Source: Haplomitrium mnioides
Taxonomy: Eukaryota; Marchantiophyta; Haplomitriopsida; Calobryales
Reading direction: 5' to 3'
Length of the DNA stretch: 64,000 nucleotides
NCBI GenBank assembly: GCA_049999725.1
Contig: JBNGIS010002877.1
Location: 1-64,000 of the forward strand
Shown here: positions 50,227 through 62,418 of the stretch, piece after piece
How the letters are laid out: the number at the start of each line of letters is the position of its first letter
Numbering within the stretch: position 1 is the stretch's first letter
The notes under the pieces: generated by a model
What the model was told of the DNA's origin: nothing
Databases searched by the model: none
The model's input: the letters and a program-made list of their open reading frames with translations, nothing else
Position numbers and translations under genes: made by a program

Positions 50227-50859
50227 TTTTCGATATTCGAATCAATTCGCGAAATCTTCTTGTGCAATTAGACAATCCTTCTACAAGAAAATTTGTTCAA
50301 TCCACTTAAATCCTAGTGTCGATTCATCTTCAAGTTCTTCACCAACAGAAACACTTAATCCGATCCATCTTCTTCGAATGAATGTTGATGATTCCACTTC
50401 AATCGATGTTCTTCCTGCCTAGAATGAATGAACAATTGTCCTGCCTGTTGAATCAAATCAGCCGGATGAAATTGAACTCGCTTTCAGATTGATGAAAAAT
50501 ACATGTGCATATGATTCTTGAGGAACTTTCTTGAAATTTTCACATGGAGATGTTCGCAATCAAATTGCGATTCCAATTTTGCTTCAATTCAAACTTAAAA
50601 TCTTGAAAAACAGAATTGATCTCTTGTTGAAACTTCAAATCTAAAAACACTCTTCAATTCGTTCAATGCTACTTGTTTGAGAATAAAATAAAATATAGTA
50701 CTATATTATATAAAATGAATAGAGGCAGAAAGCAAAACATTTGAAGAGATTAAAATATAGGAGGAAGAAATCATAGATTTCTAGATAGATGGAAAGATAA
50801 ATTTTTATGCGCAGATCTATATAAAGGTGGGTGCATGAAAGAAATTTTTTTTATAAGAT
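50227..50859 (-). other. Short leader of element 2
   Basis: About 630 bp of AT-rich DNA without credible coding potential lies between the 5' LTR region and the truncated gag. A comparable part of element 1 is several times longer. No regulatory motif was identified. Confidence 0.6.
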
Positions 50860-50877
50860 AATCATGTGCTAATAATG
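50860..50877 (-). promoter_or_regulatory. Primer-binding-like site of element 2
   Basis: On the element strand CATTATTAGCACATGATT follows the LTR end CAACA. It aligns with TGTTATCAGCA of element 1 and lacks the TGG start of a standard tRNA-Met site. The family may have used a variant site, or both have decayed. Confidence 0.5.
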
Positions 50878-51137
50878 TGTTGAAGTAGAAGGATTATTCA
50901 ATCTATGAAAAATGAATCAAGATACAAGATAGAAAGTAAAATATCCTTCTCCACTTCTCATCTTTCTCATTATATGAATGTATAAATGAATCAATGAACA
51001 ATAATGTTCATTGAGCATAAATATAGATGTGCTAATCTCCTAGGATTAGTACTAATCATAGTCCTAATTATGCACTAATCAAAGGTTAAGAACTAATCAT
51101 AGATTAGTCTAATTATCTTACTAGATGTAGTATAACA
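50878..51137 (-). repeat. 5' LTR of element 2
   Basis: This 260-bp LTR runs from TGTTGAAGTAGAAGG to GATGTAGTATAACA on the plus strand. Compared with the 3' LTR there are about 33 differences by hand alignment, with most uncertainty in the middle part. Confidence 0.95.
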
Positions 51138-52859
51138 AAATACACATGGCCCTTCTTATGTTCAAACTAAACATCAACAACAAACACTACAACTTGTCAT
51201 ATTTGTAGTGCAATTCTCATATGTATATCTTTCCACCACTTGAAAAGCCTTACTGAACATGCAACTTCTTTTGTTTAACTTAACATGAGCAAGAAAAACT
51301 ACAACTTGTCATGTTTGAATTTCAATTCTCATTAGCATTTCTGTCCACCATTTCAAAAGCCTTAGTAAACATGGTGCTTTTTTTTCCAAACTGAACATCA
51401 ACAAAGAACATTATAGCTTGTCATGTTTGTAGTGCAAATGTTTTTGGCATTTCTTTTGACCTCTTGAAAAGCATCAGTAAACATGACAATTGATATGTTT
51501 AAACTAAACATTAAAAAAACAACTACTTGCCATGTTTCTAGTGTGATTCTCATTGGCATTTTTTTCTACCACTTGAAAAGCCTTAGTAAACATGGAAATT
51601 CTTGTGTTTATACTTATCATCAACAAAGAACACTATGACTTGTCATGCTTGTAGTGCAATTCTCAATTGAATTTCTTTCCATCACTTGAAAAGCGTTAGT
51701 AAACATGGCACGTCTTATGTTTAAAGGAAATGACAACAAAGAAAACTACAACTTGTCATGTTTGTAGTGCAATTCTCATTGAAATTTCTTTTCACCCATT
51801 GGAAAGCCTTACTTAACATGGCACCTCTTAAATTCAACTCAAATATTAACAAAACACACTACAACTTGTCATGTTTGTGGTGCATTTTGCATTGGCATTT
51901 GAAAAGCCATAGGAAACATGGCACATTTTATATTCAAACTAAAAATAAACAAATAACACTATAACTTGTCTTGTTTGTAGTATACTTTTTTTGTCATTTC
52001 CTTTCTCCACTTGAACAACCTTAGTAAGTAGTGCAATTCTTATGTTTAAACTTATCATCAACAAAGTAAACTACAAATTGTCATGGTTGTAGTGCAATTC
52101 TTATAGACATTGCTTTCCACCACTTGCAAAGCCTTAGTAAACATCATATTTACATTCAAACTAAGCATTAATAAAGAAAACTACAACTTGTCATGTTTGA
52201 AATGCGATTCTCATTGGCATTTCTCTCCACGACTTGAAAAGCCTCACAGAAGATGGTACTTCTTATATTTAAACTAAACATCAACAATGAACACTATAGC
52301 TTATCATGTTTGTAGTGCAATTCTCATTGGCGTTTTTTTCCTCCTTTTGAAAAGCCTTTGTCAACATGACACTTAATATGTTAAAACTAATCATCAACAA
52401 AGAAGACTACAACTTTTCATGTTTGTAGTGCGTTTCAAATTGGCATTTTTTCCCACCAATAAAAAAGCCTTAGTAAACATGGAACTTTTCATGTTCAAAC
52501 TAAAAATCAACAAAGAACACTACAAGTTCTCATCTTTGTAGTGCAATTGTTAATTGCATTTCTTTCCACCACTTTAAAAGCTCTAGTAAATGTGGCACTC
52601 CCTATATTCAAAGTAAACAACAACAAAGAAAACTACTACTTGTCATGTTTGTAGTGCAAATCTCATAGGCATGTCTTCCCAGCACTTGAAAAACCTAAGT
52701 ACACACATGGCTTTTGTTTTGTTCAAACTAACCATCAACAAACAACACTACAACTTCTCATGTTTGTAGTTCAACTTTCATTGGCATTTCTTCCCATCAA
52801 TTGAAAAGACTTAGTAAACATGGCACTTCTTATGTTTAAACTAAAAAAAAAGAAAAACT

Positions 52860-53300
52860 GCAACTTGTCATGTTTATAGTGCAATTGTCATTGGTATTTC
52901 TTTCCACTACTTGAGAAGGCTTACTAAATAGGGTCCTTCTTATAATTAAACTCAACATCAACCAAGAACACTACAACTTGTCATGTTTATAGTGCAATTC
53001 TCATTGGAATTTCTCCTTGCCACTTGCAAATCCCTAGTCAACATGGAACTTCTTATGTTTAAACTAAACATAAAAAAAAACTGCAACTTGTCATGTTTAT
53101 AGTGCAATTGTCATTGTTATTTGTTTCCACTACTTGAGAAGGCTTACTAAATAGGGTTCTTCTTATAATTAAACTAAACATCAACCAAGAACACTACAAC
53201 TTGTCATGTTTATAGTGCAATTCTCATTGGCATTTCTCCTTGCCACTTGCAAATCCCTAGTCAACATGGAACTTCTTATGTTTAAACTAACCATCAACAA
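52860..53300. repeat. Recent two-monomer duplication
   Basis: A dimer with TACTTGAGAAGGCTTACT, then AAATAGGGT, then a CTCCTTGCCACTTGCAAATC stretch is present twice. The matching GGGT sites are at 52,931 and 53,154, a 223-bp offset (two units less 3 bp). The copies are much more alike than neighbouring monomers, suggesting a young exchange. Confidence 0.85.
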
Positions 53301-54299
53301 ACAACACTACAACTTGTCAAGTTTGTAGTGCAATTCTTACTGGAATTGCAAGTCTACAACTTGTGATGTTTGTAGTACAATTCTAATTGACATATCTGTC
53401 TACCACTTGAAAAGCCTTAATAAACATGGTACTTCTCTTTTTCAAACTAAACATCAACAAAGAAGACAAAAAATTCGTCTTGTTTGTAGTCGAGTTCTCA
53501 TTGGCATTTCTTTCCACATTTTTATAAGCTTTTGTAAACATGGCATTTCTTATATTCTAGCTAAACATAACCAAAAAAAACTACAACTTGTCATGTTTGT
53601 AGTGTAGTTATTATTGGCATATCTTTCCACTACTTGAAAAGCCTTAGTCAACATGGTTGTTCTTATCTTCAAGCTAATACAAACATAGAACACTAGAAAT
53701 TCTAATGTTTGAAGTGCAATTCTCATTGGCATTTCTTTCCTCAACTTGAAAAGCCTTAATTATCATGGCATTTCTTATTTTAAAACTAAACATCAAAAAA
53801 CAGAACTACAACTTGTCATGTTTGTAGTGCAATTCTCATGGGCATTTCTTTCCACAACTTGAAAAGTCCTACTAAACATGGTACTTCTTTTATTTAAACT
53901 AAACATTAAAAAAGAGCACTACAACTTGTCATCTTTGTAGTGCAATTCTCATTGTCATTTCATCCCACCACGTGAAAAGCCTTTGTATACATGAAACGTC
54001 TTATATTCAATCTAGACATAAGCAAATAATATTACAACTTGTCATGTTTGTAGTGGACTTGTTATTGGCATTTCTTTCCACCACTTGAGAAGCCTAGGTA
54101 AATATGGTACTTCTTCTGTTCAAAAAATATATATAAACAAAAAACACTACAACTTCTTATGTTTGAAATGCACTTCTTATTATCATTTCTATCAATCACT
54201 TCAACAACCATAGTAAATATAACACCTCATACATTCAACCTAAACATCAAAAAAGACAACTACAACTTGTCATGTTTGTAGTGCAGTTCTCATTGGCTT

Positions 54300-54660
54300 T
54301 CTTTTCGACAACTTGAAAAGTCTTACTTTACATGGTTGCTAGTTATGCTCAAACTTAACATCAATAAAGAAAACAACAACTTTTCATGTTTGTAGTGCAA
54401 TTCTCAATGGCATTTCTTTCCAACATTGGCATTTCTTTCGACCACTTGAAAGGTCTTACTTTACATGGTTGCTAGTTATGCTCAAACTTAACATCAATAA
54501 AGAAAACAACAACTTTTTATGTTTGTAGTGCAATTCTCAATGGCATTTCTTTCCACCATTGGTATTTCTTTTGACCACTTGAAAGGTCTTACTTTACATA
54601 GTTGCTAGTTATGCTCAAACTAAACATCAATAAGGAAAACAACAACTTTTCATGTTTGTA
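54300..54660. repeat. 133-bp variant monomers with a 20-bp internal duplication
   Basis: Matching TCTTACTTTACAT sites at 54,321, 54,454 and 54,587 are 133 bp apart. Each unit has gained 20 bp by repeating a TTGGCATTTCTTTCCACCA-like segment. The junction reads TTTCCAACATTGG in one copy and TTTCCACCATTGG in the next. The variant also carries TTGCTAGTTATGCTC. A related unit flanks the gap at 56,059. Confidence 0.85.
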
Positions 54661-54999
54661 GTGCAATTCTTAATGGAATTTTTTTCCACCACTTGAAAAG
54701 CCTTAGAAAACATGGCACTTCATATGTTTTAACTAAATATTAAAAACACAAACTACAACTTGCCATTATTGTAGTGCAATTTTAATTGAAATTTCTTTCC
54801 ACTACTTGAAAAGGCTTGCCAAACATGGTGCTTCTTGTTTTCAAACTAAACATTAACAGAAAACACTATAGCTTGTCACGTTTGTAGTGCAATTCTCATT
54901 GGCATTTCTATACGCTACTTGAAAAGCCTTATTTAACATGGTCTTTTGAATGTTAAAACTAAACATCAACAAAAAGCACTACAACTTGTCATGTTTGAA

Positions 55000-57900
55000 G
55001 TGCAATTCTCCTTAGCATTTCTTCCCACCACTTGAAACTCCTTAGTAAACATGGTACTTCTTATCTTCAAACTAAACATAAACAGAAAATACTACGACTT
55101 GACATGTATGTGATGCAAATCCAAATTGGCATTTCTTTCCACCACTTGAAAGGCCTCACTGAACAAGGCTCCAAGTTTTGTTCAAACTAAATATCACCAA
55201 AGCACACTATTACTTGACATGTTTGTGATGCAATTTTCATTGTTGTTGTTTTCCACGAGTTGAAATGCCATGGTAAACATGGCATTTCTTTTGTTAAGAC
55301 GAAGCATCAGCAAAGAAAATTGTAACCTTTCATGTTTGTAACGGATTTCTAATTGGCATTTCTCATTGGCATTTCTCAGGAGCACTTGAAAAGCCTCAAC
55401 AAACGTGGTACTTCTTATGTTCAAACTAATGAAAACAAGAACACTACAAATTCTCTTATTTGTAGTACAAATTTTATTTACATTTCTTTCAACCACTAAG
55501 AGCCTTAGTAAACATGACACTTCATATATTCAAACTAAACATCAAAAAAAGAAAACTACAACTTGTCATCTTTGTAGTGCAATTCTCATTGTCATTTCTT
55601 CCCACCACTTGAAAAGCCTTTGTATACATGAAACGTCTTATGTTCAATCTAAACAAAAGCTAATAATAGTACAACTTGTCATGTTTGTAGTGGACTTCTC
55701 ATTGGCATTTCTTTCCACCGCTTCAAAAGCCTTAGTAAACATGGTACTTCTTATGTTCAAAAAAATATAAACAAAAAACACTACAACTTCACATGTTTGA
55801 AGTGCACTTCTTTATGTTATTTCTATCAATCACTTAAATAGCCTTAGTACATATTACATCTCATACATTCAACCTAAACCTCAAAAACAAAAACTACAAC
55901 TTGTCATATTTGTAGTGCGATTCTCATTGGCCTTTCTTTCCACCACTTGAAAGGTCTTACTTTACATCGTTGCTAGTCATGTTCAAACTAACCATCAACT
56001 AAGAAAACAAGAACTTGTCATGTTTGTAGTGCAATAATCAATGGCATTTCTTTCCACCNNNNNNNNNNCATTGGCCTTTCTTTCCACCACTTGAAAGGTC
56101 TTACTTTACATGGTTGCTAGTCATGTTGAAACAAACCATCAACTAAGAAAACAACAACTTGTCAAGTTTGTAATGCAAGTCTCAATGGTATTTCTTTCCA
56201 CCACTTGAAAAGCCTTAGGAAACATGGCACTTCATATGTTTTAACTAAATATTAAAACGAAAACTACAACGTGTCATGTTTGTAGTGCAATTCTAATTGA
56301 CCTTTGTCTCCCACACTTGAAAAGGCTTGCCAAACATGGTGCTTCTAGTTTTTAAACTAAACATTAACAAAAAACACTACAGCTTGTTACGTTTTTAGTG
56401 GAATTCTTTTTGGCATTTCTGTCCACCACTTGAAAAGCCATAGTAAACATGGTACTTTGCATGTTAAAACTAAATGTCAACACAAAGAACTTCAACTTGT
56501 CATGTTTGAAGAGCAATTTTCATTGGCATTTCTTCCTGCCACTTGAAAAACCTTAGTAAACATGGTTCTTCTTATCTTCAAACTAAACATCAACAAAGAA
56601 CACTACGACTTGACATGTATGTGGTGCAAATCAAAATAAGCATTTCTTTCCACCTTTTGAAAGGCCTCACTAAACAAGACTCCAAGTTTTGTTCAAACCA
56701 AATATCACCAAAGCACACTATTACTTGACATGTTTGTGGTTCAATTCTCATTGGTGTTTTTTTCCACCAATTGAAAAGCCATAGTATGTCCCCATTGTTT
56801 TGTTACGACTAAACATCAGCAAAAAAAATTGCAACCTTTCATGTTTGTAGTGCAGTTCTCATTGGCATTTCTCAGGAGCACTTGAAAAGCCTCAGCAAAC
56901 GTGGTACTTTTTATGTTCAAACTAATAAAAAAAACACTAAAATTTCTCTTGTTTGTAGTACAAATTTTATTGGTATTTCTTTCAACCACTAAGAGCCTTA
57001 GTAAACATGACACTTCATATATTCAAACTAAAGATCAAAAAAGAAAAATACAACTTGTCATGTTTGTAGTGGAGTTCTCATTGGCATTTCTTTCCACCAC
57101 TTCAAAAGCCTTAGTAAACATGGTACTTCTTATGTTCAAACAAATAAAAACAAGAAAAACTACAACTTCTCATGTTTGAAGTGCACTTCTTTTTGTCATT
57201 TCTATCAATCACTTGAATAGCCTTAGTACACATTACATCTCATCCATTCAACCTAAACATGAAAAACAAAAACTACAACTTGTCATGTTTGTAGTGCGAT
57301 TCTCATTGGCATTTCTTTCCACCACTTGAAAGGTCTTACTTTACATGGTTGCTAGTCATGTTCAAACTAACCAACAACTAAGAAAACAACAACTTGTCAG
57401 GTTTGTAGTGCAATACTCAATGGCATTTCTTTCCACCACTTGAAAAGCCTTAAGAAACATGGCACTTCATATGTTTTAACTAAATATTAGAAAGGAAAAC
57501 TACAACTTGTCATTTTTGTAGTGCAATTCTAATTGAGCTTTTTCTCCACCACTTGAAAAGCCTTACCGAACATGGTGCTTCTTGTTTTCAAACTAAACAT
57601 TAACAAAAGACACTACAGCTTGTGACATTTGTAGTGCAATTCTCATTGGCATTTCTTTCCACCACTTGAAAAGCCATAGTAAACATGGTACTTCGAATGT
57701 TAAAAACTAAACATCAACAAAAAGCACTTCATCTTGTCATGTTTGAAGTGCAATTCTCATTGGCATTACTTCCCACCACTCCAAAAACCCTAGTAAACAC
57801 GATACTTCTTTTCTTACTACTAAACACCAACAAAGAACATTACGATTTGATATATTTATGGTGCAGATCAAAATTGGCATGTCTTTCCACTACTTGAAAG

Positions 57901-58560
57901 GCCTCAATGAACAAGGCTCCAAGTTTTGATCAAGCTAAATATCACCAAAGCATACTATTACTTGACATGTTTGTGGTGCAATTCTCATTGGTATTTTTCT
58001 CCACCACTTGAAAAGCCATGGTAAGCATGGCATGTTTTGGGTTTAAACTTAACATCAGCAAATTAAATTTCAACTTGTCATGTTTGTAGTGTAGTTCTCA
58101 TTGGCATTACTCTCCACCACTTGAAAAGCTTTAGTAAACGTGGTACTTCTTTTGTTTTGACTAATAAAGAACAAAAACCACTACAAATTCTCTTGTTTGT
58201 AGTAAAAATTTCATTGGCATTTCTTTCAACCACTTGAAGAGCCTTAGTAAACATGACACTTCATATATTCAAACTAACCATCAAAAACAAAAACTACAAC
58301 TTGTCATGTTTGTAGTGCAGTTCTCATTGGCATTACTCTCCACCACTTGAAAAGCTTTAGTAAACGTGGTACTTCTTATGTTTTGACTAATAAAGAAAAA
58401 AAACCACTACAACTTCTCTTGTTTGTAGTAAAAATTTCATTGGCATTTCTTTCAACCACTTGAAGAGCATTAGTAAACATGAAACTTCATATATTCAAAG
58501 TAAACATCAAGAACAAAAACTACAACTTGTCATGTTTGTAGTGCAATTCTCATTGGAATT
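55000..58560. repeat. Tandem macro-blocks of 1.2-1.5 kb, and a two-monomer duplication
   Basis: A unit with CTCCAAGTTTTG lies at about 55,169, 56,680 and 57,917 (steps 1,511 and 1,237 bp; the second is close to 11 units). Neighbouring monomers keep the same order, including TTTACATGGTTGCTAGTCATG units and a unit with TTCAACCACTAAGAGCC. At 58,105 and 58,331 the segment CATTACTCTCCACC recurs after 226 bp (exactly two units), with about 95% identity across the dimer. Confidence 0.75.
56059..56068. other. Assembly gap (10 N) in the variant-monomer region
   Basis: Ns separate GGCATTTCTTTCCACC and CATTGGCCTTTCTTTCC. Without the Ns, the spacing of the flanking TCTTAC sites (55,955 and 56,099) is 134 bp, close to the 133-bp variant unit. 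The flanks resemble the intact junction at about 54,547-54,570, so the true gap may be zero. Confidence 0.9.
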
Positions 58561-61500
58561 TCTTCCCAACACTTGAAAAGCCTGATTGAACACGATTCCT
58601 AGTTATGTTTCAACTCAACATAAACAAAAAAAACTACATCTTGTCATGTTTGTAGGGCCATTTTTATTGGCAGTTCTTTCTTGAAAACCCTTAGTAAACA
58701 TGAAACTTTTTATGTTTAAACTAAACAACAATAAAAAATTTACTACAACTTGTTATGTTTGAGCTCCAATTCTCATTGGCATTTCATTCCACCACTGGAA
58801 AGGCCTTTGTAAATGGGGCACTTCTTTTAATTAAACCAAACATGAATAAAGGAATCTACAACTTGTCATGTTTGTAGTGCAATTCTCATTCACATTTCTT
58901 CTCACCACTCAAAAAGCCTTTGTTAATATGGTACTTCTTATGCTCAAACTAAACATCAACAAGGAAAATTACAACTTTTCATGTTTATGGTGGAGTTCTC
59001 ATTAGGGTTTCTTTCCACCACTTGAAAAGCCTTAGTAAACATGGTACTTCTTATTCTCACACTAATATAAACAAATAACACAACAACTTCTCATGTTTGT
59101 ACTGCACTTCTCATTGGCATTTCTTTCAACCACTTGAATAGCCATAGCAAACATGACACTTCACATATTCAAACTAAACATCAAAAACAAAAACTGCAAC
59201 TTGTCATGGTTGTAGTGCAAGTCTCATTGGCATTTCTTCCAACCACTCAAAAAGCTTTAGTAAACATGGAACTTCTTATAAACCAACCTAATACCATTAA
59301 AGAACACTACAACTTGTCATGTTTATAGTGCAATTCTTATTTGCATTTCTTTCCACCTCTTGAAAAGCCTTAGTACACTTGGCAATTCTTATGTTTGAAG
59401 AAAACGTCAACACACAAGCCATTACTTGTCATGTTTGTAGTGCACGTCTTATTGGCATTTCTTTCCACCACTTGAAAAGCTTTAGTAAACATGGTTCTTC
59501 TTTTCTTCAACTAAAGTAGAAAAACAACATTCCAACTTGACATGTTTGTATTGTAATTCTCATTGGCATTTCTTTCCTTAATACAAAAAAGACTCACTAT
59601 ACATGAAACTTCTTATGTTCAAATTGAAAATCAACAAAGAATGCTACAATTTGTGATCTTTTTAGTGCAACTTGCATTGGCATTTTATTCCACCACTTAA
59701 AAAGTAAACATGGCACTTTTTAAAATTAAACTAAACATGAGCAAAAAAAAACTACATCTTTTCATGTTTTTAGTGCAGTTCTCATTGACATTTCTTTCCA
59801 CCACTACAAAAGCCTTAGTTGACATGGGACTTCTTTTGTTCAAACTGCACATCAACAAAGAACACTACAACTTGTTATGTTTGTTGTGCAAATCTCATTG
59901 GCATTTCTTTCCTCCACTTGAAAAGCCCTAATAAACATGGGACTTCTTATGTTAAAACTAATCATTAACATAGCCAACTACAACTTGTCATGTTTGTAGT
60001 GCAACTCTCATTGTAATTCTTTTTGAGTACTTGAAAATCCTAAGTAAACATAGTACTTCCTATGTTCAAACTAAACACCAAAAAAGAACACTAGAACTTG
60101 TCATGTGTGGAGTTCAATTCTCATTGACATTTTTTGGCCCACTTGAAAATCCTAGGTAATATGACACTTTATATGTTTAACCTAGATATCAACAAAGAAA
60201 ACTACAATTTTTCATGTTTGTAGTGTATTTCTCATTGGCATTTCTTTCCACCACTTGAAAAGCCTTAGTAAACATGGTACTTCTTTAATTCAAACTAACA
60301 TAAACAAAGAACTTTACAACTTCTCATGTTTGTAGTGTAGTTCTCATTGGCAATTCTGTCCACCACTTGAAAAGTCTTACTTAACATGGTACTTCTTATA
60401 TTCAAACTAATATTGACAAAAAACACTACAACTTCTTATGTTTGTAGTGCAATTCTCATTGGCATTTCTTTCCACCACTTGAAGAGCCTAAGTAAACATG
60501 GCACTTCATATGTTTGAATTAAACATAGAAACAAAAACTACAACTTGTCATGTATGTAGTGCGATTCTCACTAGCATTTCTTTTCACCTATGTAAAAGTA
60601 TTAGTAAACATCGCACTTGTTGTGTTTAAACCAAATATAATCAAAGAAAACTACAACTTGTTATGTTTGTAGTGCAATTCACATTGGCATTTCTTTCCAC
60701 CATTTGAAAAACCTTAGCAAAGATGGCACTTAGTATGTTTAAATCTAAACATCAATGTGGAAAACTACTTGTTATAGTTGTAGTGGAAAAATCATTGGTA
60801 TTTGTTTCCACCACTTGAAAATCCTTAGAAAACATGGTACTTCTTATGTTCTAACTCAACATCAACAAAGAACACTACAACTTATGATATTTGTAGTGTA
60901 AATCTGATTGGCATTTCTTTCCACCACCTGAAAAACCTTAGTAAACATGACACTTCTTGTGTTCAAACTACACATCAAGAAAGAACACTACAACTTGTCA
61001 TTTTTGTAGTTCAAATCTCATTTTCATTTCTTTCTAGCACCTTAAAAGCCTTAGTTAACATGATGATTCTTATGTTTAAGCTAATCATAAACAAAGAAAA
61101 CTACAACTTGTCATGTTTGGATTGCAGCTCTGATTGGCATTCTATTCCACCACTTGAAAAACCATAGTAAATATAGTACTTCTTATATTCAAACCCAACA
61201 TCAACAAAGAACACAGCAACTTGTCATGTTTGTAGTGTAATTATCATTGGCGTTTCCTTCCATATCCTGAAAAGCCTTAGTTAATACAGCACTTCTTATG
61301 TTTAAAGTAAACATCAACAAAGAAAACTACAACCTGCTATGGTTGTAGAGTAATTCTCATTGGCATTTCTTTCCACCACTCAAAAAGCCTAAGTTAACAT
61401 GGTACTTCTTATATTTGTACTAATATAAAAACAAAACACTACATCTTGTCATGATTATAGTACAAATATGATTGAAATTTTTTCCACCATTTGAAAAGCC

Positions 61501-62408
61501 TTAGCGAACATGGCATTTCAAATGTTTAAACTAAACATCAAAAAAGAAAACTTCAACTTGTCATGTTTGAAGTGTGATTCTCATTGGCATTGTTTTCCAC
61601 TGCTTGAAGAGCCTTAGTAAACAAGGCACTCCTTATGTTTAAACTAAACACAACCAAAGAAAAGTACAACTTGTCATGTTTGTAGTGAAATTCTCATTGG
61701 CATTTGTTTCCACAACTTGAAAAGCCTTCTTAAACATGAAACTTCTTATATTCAAACTAAGCATCAACATAGAACGCTACAACTTGATATGTTTGTAGTG
61801 CAATTTTTATTGGCATTTCTTTCCACCACTTGAAAAGCCTTAGTAAACATGGAACTTCCTATGTTTAAACTAAACATCAACAAAGAAAACTGCAACTTGT
61901 CCTATTTGTAGCGTGATTCTTTTTGGCATTTTCTTCGGACCACATGAAAAGTAGTAGTAAGCATGGCACTTGTTATGTTTAAACTTTACATGAACAAAGA
62001 AAACTACAACTTTTCATGTTTGTAGTGCAAATATTATTGGCATTTCTTTCCACAACTTGAAAAGCCTCATTTAACATGGCACTTCTTTTGTTTAAATTTA
62101 ATATCAAGTAAAAAAACTACAACTTATCATATTTGTATTGCAACTCTTATTGGCATCTCTCTCCACCAATTGAAAAACCATGTAAACATGGTACTTTCTT
62201 ATAATCAAAGTAAACATCAACACAAAACACTACATCTTGTAATGTTTGTAGTGCAATTCTCATTGGCATTTCTTCCCATCACTTGAAAAACCTTAATAAA
62301 CAAGGCACCTCTCTTGTTAGGACTTAACATCAACAAATAAACACAACAACTTGTGATGTTTGTAGTGCAATTCTCATTGGCGTTTCTTTCCACCACTTGA
62401 AAAGCCTT

Positions 62409-62418
62409 NNNNNNNNNN
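62409..62418. other. Assembly gap (10 N) with identical flanks
   Basis: The 47 bases before the gap (62,362-62,408) and the 47 bases after it (62,419-62,465) are identical, from GTAGTGCAATTCTCATTGGC to GAAAAGCCTT. This is what an unmerged overlap of two contig ends looks like, so the gap may be false and the second 47 bp may be a duplicate of the first. Confidence 0.93.

Larger units (their letters stand above)
45227..51137 (-). mobile_element. Ty1/copia LTR retrotransposon, element 2 (decayed, minus strand)
   Basis: A 5,911-bp element inserted into one satellite monomer, flanked by AAATA on both sides. LTRs are 264 and 260 bp, about 87% identical by hand, so it appears older than element 1. 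Read on the minus strand it has LTR, primer-binding-like site, short leader, truncated gag, protease, integrase, RT, RNase H, purine tract and LTR. Stops and frameshifts break the polyprotein. The 5' part of gag (about 95 codons) is missing. Sequence and layout show it belongs to the same family as element 1. Confidence 0.95.
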
